Part shown: positions 11,647-21,944 of the stretch, in pieces
How the letters are laid out: every line of letters starts with the position of its first letter
Position numbering within the stretch: the stretch's first letter is position 1
Source of the DNA: Trichosporon coremiiforme
Taxonomy: Eukaryota; Basidiomycota; Tremellomycetes; Trichosporonales; Trichosporonaceae
NCBI GenBank assembly: GCA_039545355.1
Contig: BCJJ01000005.1
Location: forward strand, 681,008-745,007
Reading direction: 5' to 3'
DNA length: 64,000 bases
The notes under the pieces: model-generated
Database searches by the model: none
What the model was told of the DNA's origin: nothing
What the model saw: only the letters and a program-made list of their open reading frames with translations
Translations under genes and position numbers: made by a program

Positions 11647-12516
11647 TACGATGTAGTAGGGCGCTCACACGCGATGTGTGAGTCCACAATAGCCGTGTTA
11701 TGAAATACAGGTGGAGGAAAGTGAAAGGGGTAAAAGGGTGTAAGTGATCCGTTTGTCTGAGGGGAGCTTGACTCGGGCAGCAAAAGTCGCCAGAGTAGCG
11801 AGAGGAAGCAGCGTCAAGAACGGAGGGGAGGCCACGAATAATTGAGTGTTGTCTAGATCTGGACAAGGGTCTGTTGTGATGCAGAGGGCTTGTGGGCACA
11901 GTTGCCGACGTCGCTAGGCGGAGGCATGGTAGGTGGGTGGCGAGGACTGCGGCCCAGGCTATGGCAATCCGGCGAATCGAAGAAACGGGCTGTGAAGGAT
12001 TGGGGCCAGGGTGGGGCCTTCCGCGTAGAGCACGGACCGTCCTCAAACGTCGGTCACTTGTTGTTGTGGTCGGGCTAGTGGAGGCAGCACACTCGAACTG
12101 GCGGCCGAGAAATGGGTGGTCGTATATAGGGTGGTCACAGTATGGTAAGTGCGGAAAACGATTTCGGCGGCGTTATATAAATACGCACCTTCACTTTGAT
12201 CTTGTCTTAATCAATGCACAGATGCAAACCCTTCACAGCGCACCCTAAGTTTGTCAGGCCCGAGAACCCCGAAGCTCATCGCTCTCTCGCGGTGTGCAGT
12301 GATCCAAAAGCTTCGGGATGTTTTTTTAGTACTCCGCACGTTGTATGCGGTGAAGAGCAGCGACATGCGGACAATCCGAGAGATCGAGCCATCTCGGACC
12401 TGACCGACAAACGGCTCTGCGGGACAGAAGCCCTCGCCCGCCCACACGTCGGATTCCGGCCCTAGCAAGCTGAAGCTGAGCGTGTGGTCTGCACAATATC
12501 CACAGTGCATGGGCTG
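11647..12516. other. Spacer between the two BRCT-like genes
   Basis: It holds the 3' end region of paralogue B and the promoter and leader of paralogue A. A TATA-like run, GTTATATAAATA, lies at about 12170-12182. No coding sequence is supported. Confidence 0.5.
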
Positions 12517-13789
12517 CTAACCAAAGATACGATACCAATACGGACGAGACTTGATCTTCTTGGCCTGTGGAGCGAGTTCATCTGACTCTGGAGCTCGCCT
12601 TTTCGATGGCCGCGGTGGAAAGAGGAGTTGGCGAATACTGCGCATGGTTGTCCCAGTGTCGTTTACCGGCTGTGAAGTCGACAAGGTGCGGTCACTGCTT
12701 CCTTTCTGAACGAACAGGGCTGAGATATCGGCGATCAGGGCTGCACTCTTGCCCTCAAGAGACGTCGTCCTCGGGTCGGTAAAAGTCAAAGACCGAGACT
12801 CCCTATCCTCATATGCCTTGGTCAGATGAGAGTGCTCGGCCGTATCAGGTGTTCGCGGCAACAAGGAGAGTCGGTTAAACGCGTCTCTGTCATTCTCGAC
12901 CTTATTGGCAGGGCCGGCGTTGGCACGCCAAGCCCAGTTATCGGTATCGATTGCTTGAATTCGTTCAAGCTCCACCCTGAGGAACCCTTTCAGGTTTTCT
13001 GTTATCTCCTCAGCCAAAGCCGCCGGCGAAGTTCTTCTGTCGAGCTTCACTTGCTGAGCTTGGAGCTGTTCATGCAAAGCGGCAACCTCCGCTGCGTGCC
13101 TATCTTGCGCTTGCAAAAGTATCTCCTCCAGGTCCGCCGCTGAGTGCCTGTGGCCGATGGCAGTTGTCGAGGTCGTGACGGCCGGACCAGACGCCGTCAT
13201 GATCGACGGATCCAGTCCCAACAGTATGGGCCGCTCATAACCGACACGGCGCCCAAGCAGATGACAGGACACAACCCAAGGTGTGACGACAAACTTCAAG
13301 TTATTCCAGCCGACTGGAAGTGGGGCCATGAGCGAACCGCCTGGAATACATTGCTCGTACATGAGCGGCAGGAGCAGGAGTTCCGGCGGAGGCCTGGCTG
13401 GCCCCCCTGGCCTTCGAACCTTACCGCCACCAAGCTGCGAGTCAGTACGGTGTCGATGTAACAACGATTGACATGGGACTCACTACGATCATACGTTGGG
13501 CTTCCATCAGGACTTCGGGTTCCCATTGATCAGGCAAAACTCCGAACACCAGTCCCTTAAACGGTCTATCCTTGTGGCGCGCTGGTGGAGGGCTGGACGA
13601 AGCTGGAGGGGTTGGAAACGAAGATGCAGCTGGGCAGCGAGGTGGAGACGGCGTCGGGGTTCCAGGAGGAAGACCATTTTCATGCCTGGAGGAGCCCGGA
13701 GAGATCAGGGGCAGGCTCGACGATCTGGCGGATTCACTTGCAGAGTCGTCTGAATACGAGTCGAACTCGGCAGCGGCCCTCGCCGGCAT
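12517..13789 (-). CDS. BRCT-like domain protein, paralogue B
   Basis: Exons complement(13484..13789) and complement(12517..13434), with a 49-nt intron. The product has 407 residues. The region at about 75-180 aligns with paralogue A block by block: GLVFGVLPDQW against LGVVFGVIPSQW, VLGGGKV against EALGGRF, ELLLLPLMYEQ against DVVLLPLSDER, FVVTPWVVSCHLLGRRV against IAVTSWITQCVVAGKLF, and PILLGLDP against PILGFDP. The exon 1/2 junction falls at the equivalent place in both genes, which supports duplication. A coiled coil (AADLEEILLQAQDRHAAEVA onward) and a C-terminal basic cluster (PSKRRAPE, QAKKIKSR) follow, as in A but shorter. Nuclear localisation and phosphopeptide binding are inferences from the fold. 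Confidence 0.72.
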
Positions 13790-14239
13790 GTCGAGGGCCT
13801 CGGCTCGGAGCGTCGGGTGTGGATGAGTTATGATGAATGTTTATGTGTCAACGAGGTGAAGAAATAGGGGAAGGCATGACTGTGCATGTGTGTCTTCCTC
13901 CTCCTCGGTGTGTCACATCCCCCACTGGGGGATGTTGCGCCCCTCGGGTGCTACATCGATGTCGCCACCATGCCACTCAACAGTCATCCTGGACCAGTGC
14001 ATGGCAGCGGCGGGTGGAGCCGAGTCTTAAAACACGGAAACGGAGGAAGGGTACAGATAAGGTTACGTAATATATTTGCACGCGGCTAGCACCACATTTC
14101 GCCACATTCGTCAGAATCCAAATTGACATATTCCCGCTAACCTCCGACGACTGTGCGTCGAACTCGCCTGCCTGGAGTTCTGGTGAACAAGTCGTGCGCT
14201 TGAGCTTGTCGTCCATCAACCGTCAAATAATCATCAAAA
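13790..14239. other. Divergent intergenic region, BRCT-like B / eL37
   Basis: About 450 bases holding the two promoters. No open frame with family content was seen. Confidence 0.5.
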
Positions 14240-15130
14240 ATGGTACGTCGTCGCGGCGAGGAGGACGAGATCGTGTGAGACGAGTTGCTGACGCTCCGCA
14301 GGGTAAGGTCTGTACTTGAAGTTTGGTCTTGGAACCACGTCCACAAGGGATATGTAGCTGACGGAAGGTCCTTTTGACCTGGTCTGGCTCCCGTCTTTAT
14401 ACAGGGTACTCCCTCTTTGTGAGTAGTAGCAACTGTTTGAGCGAGAAGAGCACAGGCTGACTGTCTACAGCGGTAAGCGTCACACCAAGTCGCACACCCT
14501 CTGCCGTCGTTGCGGCAACCGCTCGTTCCACAAGCAGAAGCACAGTAAGTTTCAGCGGAGACTAGGGCCGAGAGCCGAGAAGGAATGCAGGGGAACACAG
14601 GCATGGAATACGCGGGCTTGGACACGACGGAAAACGACAACAGAGGCAAGGAAGGCTCTGCAAGCGGTCTGGCTGGATACGGAAACGGAGATCCGACGCG
14701 TTTAACTGCGGATCTTGCTGCAAGTTTTTCACCAGCAACACTTGCTGGCGCCCTCGCCTCGTTTCAAGCAACTTCTTCGCGCAGAGCAGCATCGATGCCG
14801 ATCGCCCGATGCCTGCACTCTTGCGTCGTTGGCGCGAAATCCCTCCGCTTCCAATCTGCCCCGGCCCGCCATGCGTCCCTAATTTGTCCAACGCTGCTCT
14901 CGGCTCTAATCACGAGCCCCCCGGATCAAAACTAACCCCCAGCCTGTGCTCAGTGCGGTTACCCTGCTGCCAAGCTCCGTTCGTTCAACTGGGGCCTCAA
15001 GGCCAAGCGCAGAAAGACCACCGGCACCGGCCGCGCCGCCCACCTCAAGTCGGTCAACCGTCGCTTCAAGAACGGCTTCCGTGAGGGCCAGTCCGCCACC
15101 AAGAAGGCTGCCCCCGCCGCCTCTGCCTAA
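14240..15130 (+). CDS. RPL37: 60S ribosomal protein eL37
   Basis: Five exons: 14240-14242, 14302-14307, 14405-14418, 14471-14544, 14943-15130. The product has 94 residues beginning [19 protein letters not shown]. The zinc-binding cysteines are the pair CRRC and the pair CAQC around [10 protein letters not shown], and the C-terminal part [20 protein letters not shown] is typical. eL37 binds 5.8S/25S rRNA in the large subunit. The first three coding exons hold only 3, 6 and 14 bases, and the first is just the ATG. The last intron (14545-14942, 398 nt) is much longer than its neighbours. Such introns of ribosomal protein genes can carry snoRNAs, but I found no clear C/D or H/ACA boxes. Confidence 0.95.
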
Positions 15131-15663
15131 ATTCGTCGTTGATTCATGATGGTGTGATAGGGCTGCAGGCTTGCAGATGTATTTTTCATCAGCACAATTA
15201 TAGACATTATACTATCCTCGCTGCAGCTGCACTTTCTCTTGTGCTTTTCATCGCACAAACTAACCGCATGTGCCTCGTGCTCTCCAGTCCTCTGCTGCCC
15301 AGATACCAGACTTCTGCGCTTCCTGCGGCGCTTGCACCGACGCGTTTCGCCACCAGAGACGGCGAAAAATTTGCTGTGGAGAGGGGCTCGACGGTTGCAG
15401 CGGCCCCCTCGATCAGGCACACTCGCTCTAGCTTGCGCTAGTCTCTGATCGGAAGACCTGCAAGTCTGCATGTCGATAGTGGCCAGCTCGTCCACTCTAT
15501 GTTAGAGCCTCTGCACACCGTGCTCCCGTTCCAGATAACATGCTGGGTTAGTTGAAGCGAAGAACCAAGTTGCAACTGATAATGCGGCTGCTCATATTGT
15601 ACGGGGGGTGGGCTATACATGCATACCCTAGAGAGAAAGAAACTACCAAAGAGCACACAACGC
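15131..15663. other. Convergent 3' region of eL37 and uL18
   Basis: About 530 bases between the stop codons of two converging ribosomal protein genes, presumably 3' UTRs and poly(A) sites. No gene seen. Confidence 0.5.
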
Positions 15664-16755
15664 TTACTGCTGGTACTCGGCGATCTTCTTCTCGATGTTG
15701 GCGCGGCGCTCCTCGCGGGTGAGGGCCTTGGCCTTGTACTTCTTGGACTCCTCGACCCACTTCGAGTCCTTCTCGGTGGGCTTGAAGGCGGGGTCCTCAC
15801 GGATCTTCTCGTAGGCGTCACGGTACATGTCCTCGATGTCCTCAGAGCCAACCTCGTCGGCGAGGTAGGTGGCGAACTGCTTCTTGAAGCGCTCGTCGTC
15901 CTCCTCCTCGAGCTCCTCCATGTACTCGGCGACGTGGCCACCGTAGATGTACTTCTGGAGAACCTCGGCGTCGAGGGTCTTGGTCTCGGGGTCGAAGCCG
16001 GGGAAGCGCTTCTCGTTGTGGGGAACGTAGAGACCACCGTCAGAGGCACCCTTCATGGCACCGAAGACACGGTTACCGGTCGAGGTGCGGCGGAGACCGA
16101 CGTCAAGGAAAACCTTGAAGGGGCGGGGCTCATCCTCACCGAGCTCCTCAACGAGCTCGAGCTCACCAGAGGGCTCGGTGAAGCCCTCGTACTTGTCGGC
16201 GAGGCCGACCTTGGTGAGCGCACGGCGGGCGACAAGGAGACCAGTGGCGTAGGCAGCGGTCCAGTTGGTAAGACCGTGCTTGATGCCGTAGCGGGGGAGC
16301 TCCTTCGACGAAGCCTGGACGAGAACGACGTCACCCTGGAGCTTGGCGTAGGTAACCTGGCAGATAACCTGGCGGTTGGTGATGCTGTGACAGTCAGTAC
16401 GGGGTCCATCCGAAATTGTCGTTGGCGGGAGACACCTGGTCGAACGACTCTTCGTCCAAACTTCCACCAGTCCTCCCGTCCAAATTGACTGCTCTGCGCC
16501 TGCCAACGCTGCAGAACGCGATCCGAGGCGCAGCAGCGCAGAGAACTGTGTACTAACCGAACAACAAGACGGTACTTGGGCGAGGCGAACTTGTTCTTGG
16601 CCTGGGTGGTCAGGGCACGGCGCGCCTGGTAGTCGGTCTTGCCCTCGCGACGACGACGGGGCTTAACCTGGTAACGGCTGAAGTACGCGCTGTTCTTGAC
16701 AAAATTATCAGCGAATTTCTGTAGAGACTAGCTTACCAGTCTTGCTGAAAGGCAT
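15664..16755 (-). CDS. RPL5: 60S ribosomal protein uL18 (RPL5)
   Basis: Exons complement(16737..16755), complement(16558..16699), complement(15664..16384). The product has 293 residues. Recognisable blocks: [67 protein letters not shown] and [11 protein letters not shown]. uL18 carries 5S rRNA into the 60S subunit together with uL5. Intron 2 (16385-16557) is canonical. Intron 1 (16700-16736) has a normal GTAAGC donor and a CTGAT branch. Keeping the conserved frame MPFSKT-V-KNSAYF, however, needs a 3' splice site after TG instead of AG. The AG acceptors nearby give a stop or the wrong frame. A base-call error at that position is the alternative explanation. Confidence 0.93.
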
Positions 16756-19103
16756 CTTGGTCTCCTGAGATGTTAGTGGAAGATGCCATGAAGTGATTGT
16801 CGGCGCAGATCACTAGCGCGCTTTCGAGTGCCACACGCTCTCCGCAGTCTATCTACGTCTGTCGGAGTGTTTGCAAGTGTCTTCTTGAGCGTCGCTGTCG
16901 TCGTCGACGAGCATACCGGTACTCACCTTGTCCTTTTGATGGTTGGGAAGAGAACTTCACTGCACGCAAATCTCGTAGACACCCAGCAGCCAGCCAGCCT
17001 ACCGAGGACGGAAGCAAATATTAGGCACGGCACGGCCAGAAATTTGGATGCATTTTGCGTTATGCCGCTGTTCTCCGGAATTTAAGCAACCGTTGTGGCG
17101 CTATAACGACTTTTTGTGCGTCTTTGCTAGTGCAGAAGTTAGATAACCACGTGACTGGGACTGTTGAACTTGGACAGCGAGAGGGGATGGTCGCTGACTC
17201 TCCTATCGAATTTTGGACATCCTTCGCACTTATCTCAACCACCGGGCTTTGAGGATACCCATAATCGAGTATTGATGTACATTCTGACATTGGCAGGTGC
17301 TACGAAGGCAAAACGAAAAGCTTCAGAAGAGGTGGGCTGCAGATTGGCAAGCCGTAGAGGGGCGCTTCGAGCTCGCTCAGCTCTCGCGATGGCTCTCCCG
17401 AATCATCGCTGGCTCGATGGACCATGCGGCCGGGACGCCCCGGCCTCCCAGGCTCCCTTAATTACGGCGGCTGTGCCGGTTCATGCCGATGCCCCCTAGG
17501 TGGACGGGATCTCTCGACGTTAGCTGAGGCGTGGCGTCGGCAGTGAGCGTAACTCTGTGCGGAGACCGGGGCAGTCTGGGCCGCCGAGATGACTCCGGGT
17601 GTGCTTGTGTTTTTGGGTGCATCGAAGCTGAGGTCTTGTGGTAGTCTTTGGAAGAGGAGTCCGGAACCGAGCCGCACGAACGTCGGCAGGTCTGCGCGGA
17701 CTTCAACTCTCTGAACGGTCTTCCTGCCAGAGGCGGGATGCGAACCGGTTGTCGGTGAGCATAGCAGCAGGCTCGGGTGGTTCGGTCCCAAACAAACGCT
17801 CTCGCATTCTGTTACTCGCGAGATTGTCGGTCACAACGCCTCATTAAAGGCTTCCCGATGCTTTTCAAGTGAGATGACAAGGTTGAATCAGGGGAAGAAG
17901 AAATTGCGATCGAAAAGAGTGGCATGGTACCGGTGTGATCGCGGGGCAGGAAGGGGACACGATGCGTGAAGGTGTTGAGCCGCTGCGCGGCATTTGGCCC
18001 ATTCACGCACCGCCCGCCTCGGCCGCTGACGCCACAACCGCCGTGCCCCAAGCCTTCGTCCGCATCCCCGACCCTCTCGATGCTCGCGCCATCAATGAGC
18101 TTCGCCTAGCTCAAACGCTGGATCAGCCAATGCTCCTTCCTTGAGAAAGGCTATGGGCGTCCCCGATGACTCGTCCCTCATCGCTTAAGGCGCGGTTGTC
18201 CTGCTACCAACCCTCACGAGACCCACCTCGCACCTACCTGCAGTAGGTCAGCCTAACGCCGTACCTGCTTGTGAACCTTCATTCCAAAGCTCCACTCATG
18301 AACCAGTGCCGGCAGTCTTGCCGGTCATGACGTCAAGTCTCGGCACCTCCAGTATCGCTCATCTCCGCTCGTTAGCTGATGGCACATGTGCCCCGCATGC
18401 CCCGCATTCCTTGCGCGCCTCATCATCAAGTGCTTGGCAGAGGCGGAGGGCCTGTTCGAGGGGAGCAACTCTGGACATCGTATGACCAGTTCAGCTCGTC
18501 AGTTCGTCGCAGTACATCGCTGCATCGTGCCGGAGCACCACCTCACTCCCACGCCTTCTCCGAGCTTCGTAGCGACCTTAGGTGAGCCTCCGAACCCATG
18601 GGCACCCGTGGTTTTGAGCCTCCTGCCCTGCGGGTCTCCTTCCCAGAGCTCCGAGGTCGAGGAAGGCAGAGGCTGCGATAAGCAGTATGACTGCGCAACC
18701 CCCTGCGCAGCCGCGGAACGTGCGGCGTCTTCTGGGACCGCTTCCCGTGGGTACCAGAGTGTATCGTCATGCATCATCGGCAGGGGAAAGGAACATCCTG
18801 CAGCTTCCAAGGTTCGATCGCGGCACGCGAGGTGTGCGAGGATGCGAGGGCAGCCGACGATGAAGCTTCGTATTGAAGCTTGGCATTCAGATATGGGGCC
18901 GGCGCGCGACGCGTTTGATACGCGGTCATGCGTCTCACCCCGCCCTCTGGCCCTCCGCTCCGGTGGTCATGATGGGGCCGAGCACACGTCCCGTCCTCTC
19001 CGTTCGCACAGGCACGCCGCCGTCTGCACGACGGACTGAGCTTCGCTCTTTCCGCCCGGATCCAAGGGGATCTTCGTCACCTTGTTTGTGCCGTGCGGAG
19101 GAC
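16756..19103. other. Gene-free stretch of 2.3 kb
   Basis: It contains the uL18 promoter and the distal promoter of the secreted-protein gene at 19170. Open frames in all directions are low-complexity shadows. A B-box-like string near 17735 on the minus strand lacks the matching arms of a tRNA. I see no supported gene. Confidence 0.45.
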
Positions 19104-19110
19104 ATATAAG
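19104..19110 (+). promoter_or_regulatory. TATA-like box of secreted-protein gene
   Basis: ATATAAG lies about 60 bases upstream of the ATG at 19170, a plausible distance for a core promoter with a short leader. Confidence 0.4.
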
Positions 19111-19169
19111 CTGGATCGGTGCATGCCAAACCTACCCCGCAGCACACTCACACAGAGACACACGCAGCA

Positions 19170-20051
19170 ATGCTCAAACTGCCCCTCCTCCTCCTTGCCG
19201 GCTTTGTCTGCGCTGAGTCGCTCGAACCCGTCCCGGCGTCCGGCACGCTGGCCGGCACCCCCGGCGCTACGAGCGACGTTCCGGACAACCCTCCCGAGTC
19301 CCCGGTGACGCAGCGGTGGCATTTCCTGACTCCGAGCGTCGACTACGTCGAACTGAACAATCGGGATTGGGAGACTTCGAACCTCGCCGCTTTCTCCGCG
19401 TACTATTCAGCCGCTCTTTTCCGCTTCATCGGCACCGGCATCAACATCACCGGCGGCACTAGCGGAGATGTCGCAAAGCTCGACCTCCTCGTGAACAACA
19501 CTGAGCCCGAAGTGTATGGTGCCAAGGGTGAGAAGATCATACTCCAGAACAATCGCGTCGCCGGCGTGATCACTGGTCTCCCCTATGGGTGGTGGGAGCT
19601 CGGCTTCCGCGGAAACAACAGTACCACCTTCTATCACGCGTCTGCCATCGGGCAACTCGGGGTCAGCCGTGGCGTGTCGAAAAAGCTCAGTGAGGCGGAA
19701 GGAGTCACGTTCGAGAGTCAGTGGGAGAACGGTCGCACCAACTCGACCGGCGCCTCTGTCACGTTCTGTCCCCCTCGCTACACCGGCCTTCTCGAGATCA
19801 CGGCCAACCAGCCCCCTGTACCCTTCGGCGCTTTCCGAGTCACCATCGACCCGCACCCCAGTATCGGGCCCTCCATGCAGGACTACTTCCCTCACCTGCA
19901 ACCCACAGACATCCAGTTCGCGATCGCCCATGGAAACGTCCCTATCTACTCGACGGTACTGGACCCTATGCGCGAGTCCTGCGTCAAGATCCAGTACATC
20001 GGCGACGGCACGAAGCCATTCGTTGCACACAATATCGTTTACCACACGTGA
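19170..20051 (+). CDS. Secreted N-glycosylated protein, unknown function
   Basis: A single exon of 293 residues from the ATG at 19170. The first 15 residues (MLKLPLLLLAGFVCA) form a clear signal peptide. Several Asn-x-Ser/Thr sequons follow (NIT, NNT, NNST, NST), fitting passage through the secretory pathway. The middle has beta-strand-like segments: FSAYYSAALFRFIGTGINIT, then VAKLDLLVNN, then GWWELGFRGN. These recall the jelly-roll surface domains common in basidiomycete secreted proteins (strand, FxFxGT, then a G-W-W/H-x-L strand). This is a resemblance only. No catalytic motif, membrane anchor or GPI signal is visible. A longer form starting further upstream is unlikely because the signal peptide would become internal. 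Confidence 0.75.
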   Translation: MLKLPLLLLAGFVCAESLEPVPASGTLAGTPGATSDVPDNPPESPVTQRWHFLTPSVDYVELNNRDWETSNLAAFSAYYSAALFRFIGTGINITGGTSGDVAKLDLLVNNTEPEVYGAKGEKIILQNNRVAGVITGLPYGWWELGFRGNNSTTFYHASAIGQLGVSRGVSKKLSEAEGVTFESQWENGRTNSTGASVTFCPPRYTGLLEITANQPPVPFGAFRVTIDPHPSIGPSMQDYFPHLQPTDIQFAIAHGNVPIYSTVLDPMRESCVKIQYIGDGTKPFVAHNIVYHT

Positions 20052-20264
20052 GCACCGGAAGTGATGTGCACTGATAAAACAGAAGCTTCATGCGTTAGCC
20101 TGTGTCAATTTGGACCAAGACAATGTGAACAATGAAGTGCTTGTAGGAATAATGCAGACTTGGATTAAGCATATGCTGCCAATATTTTTTGAAGAGGTTT
20201 GATGTTGTAGGGCGACAAAGCTGATGGCCAGCCAACACCCGATAACGCCTGATAAAGGTTTAAT

Positions 20265-21252
20265 GAATGAGTGGCAAGAAGCCTCGCATGCGCATCTTCT
20301 TAGTGGGAGCCGCTTTGGACTGGTTTCCACAAGCACGTTTCTTCGTGCCTGGGTCGCTGTCGTTATCGCTGTCATCGTCACTGTCGTCGTCGTCGTCCAA
20401 CGCGAATTTGCGTCGCTTGACCTTGGGACCGGGCCGCGCCAATGTAGGCCGGTTGCTTGCGGGAGGAGAGTTCCTCGGCGCGCATGCTGTCCGTGGCGTG
20501 TGACAGTCATGCCTTGAACGGCGTTGACCCGCTTGTTTTTCCACTGCGATCAGAATCCGCGCGCTTCTCTCGTCTCACGACATTGCTGTCAGAGGAGTCA
20601 GCGCAGCCAGCGCCGTGTCGATCGCGTCGCGCGCGCCGTGCACTCAGCATTGGTGGAGTAGATGCCGGCCACGACGAGATCAAGGACCTGGTGGCAACCC
20701 CTCCTACCCACGGTTTTCGAACCACGAGGTCCGGGCGACGTTCTCGGGGTGGTGGTACGGGTGCGCCGCAGGCACGCCGTCGACCTTGAAGATTTGGCGC
20801 TTCAAGCAATTGACTCGCGGCGGGCGGTGCGCTGAGTCTTGGAGTCGATAAAGCGGTGAAGTTCCGCGGGAAGCATGCCATCGAGGTCCGGGTGGATGAG
20901 GTCGTCGAAGAGATCGACCATCGGCGGGTACTTGAGGTTGGCACCGCCCCTGCCGGTGAGGACGTAGTCCTCGAGAGCGACGGCGATGTGCTCAGCCTCC
21001 TCGATGCGGGGTGCGACAGACAACTCCTGAACACCATTGACCGCGGACAAGGTGTCAGACTGGCATCGTCAGTTCCTGCGGGTGTTGAGGAGAGGAGAGA
21101 CTTACGGCCTCGGGTCCCCGCGGAGAGGGGAAGGGAAGACCTTGACGGCGGGCGGCGGCGATGTCGCTCCTCTTCCGATCCTTGGCCGAAGCAAGACGGT
21201 GGACCTGCTTTTCAGCATCTGGGTGTGCCGGTTTGGAGGGCAGATACGGCAC
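20265..21252 (-). pseudogene. Unresolved locus, possibly broken gene
   Basis: Pieces on the minus strand look coding but do not join cleanly. One is 21110-21252, reading KPAHPDAEKQVHRLASAKDR and on to GPEA. It is spliced over a 46-nt intron (GTAAGT, AACTGAC branch) to 20802-21063, reading VQELSVAPRIEEAEHIAVAL, LTGRGGANLKYPP and ELHRFIDSK. That frame ends at a TGA at 20802. The sequence just after it, in another frame, reads KRQIFKVDGVPAAHPYHHPE with no intron to reach it. Further down, 20265-20450 encodes an acidic-basic tail (KVKRRKFALDDDDDSDDDSD). No convincing start codon exon was found. Either the gene has unusual splicing or it carries a frameshift. I do not recognise the family. Confidence 0.35.
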
Positions 21253-21944
21253 AGGCGACCCCCTCCCCAGTCGGAGGGGACGCCATATCCGCCGGCGCCG
21301 CCGTCAGAAGGCGCATGCCGCGCAAGACCTGCTGGTGCATGTAAAGGGAGAAGTGCAGTGGCGTAAGCGAGCACGCACACTGCCTTCCTCGCCATCCTCT
21401 ACGTGCACTTACTTTCACTCCAAAGTCTCAGCGCTGCAATCACGTCCGCGGTGTATCAAGTTGCTGTCATAAGTAACGCGAGAGAAAAGAGAGAGTGATG
21501 ATAGATGAGGAACTCTCAGGTCATTCAGAGTCATTGAGCGCAAAATTTGAAGCTGAACGACGCTGATCCAGTTTGCGCAGATCATCTCCGCTGCTCCAAC
21601 CGTGATTGCGTCAGTCGCGCGGAAGGCACTCAAGTGCGGGGAACGAGGATCTGCTGCATCGTTCAATTTGCGGTGTTTGCTTGCAGATATTGAGCGTTTG
21701 TGGGGTGTGTGAGTCGCCTTCATTTAATAAAGCCATCGTCACCATCAGATCGCGAGGGATCGTAATCAACGCCAATGGCGGTGGCGAGGATAGGAGTGAG
21801 CAGCAGGATCAGCGTCATCGAAGCACCTTCTCTAAGTGCTGAGACATCCAGTGTCAACATCACGTGACGGCTGAACACCGTGGGAGGGCTGCAGCTCCGT
21901 GCCTGCGCAGAGATATTTTGTTGTGAGATAAGACGGCTATCGCC
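21253..21944. other. Intergenic region upstream of MRD1
   Basis: About 690 bases. It should hold the MRD1 promoter and, on the other strand, whatever 5' part the unresolved locus has. A 102-codon frame on the minus strand at 21415-21723 is not convincing as protein. Confidence 0.4.

Noticed and set aside
14545..14942. snoRNA inside the long eL37 intron
   Set aside because: No RTGATGA/CTGA pair with terminal stem and no H/ACA boxes could be seen by eye.
17700..17780. Possible tRNA B box (GGTTCGCATCC on the minus strand)
   Set aside because: One mismatch to the consensus, and no A box or acceptor stem that pairs.
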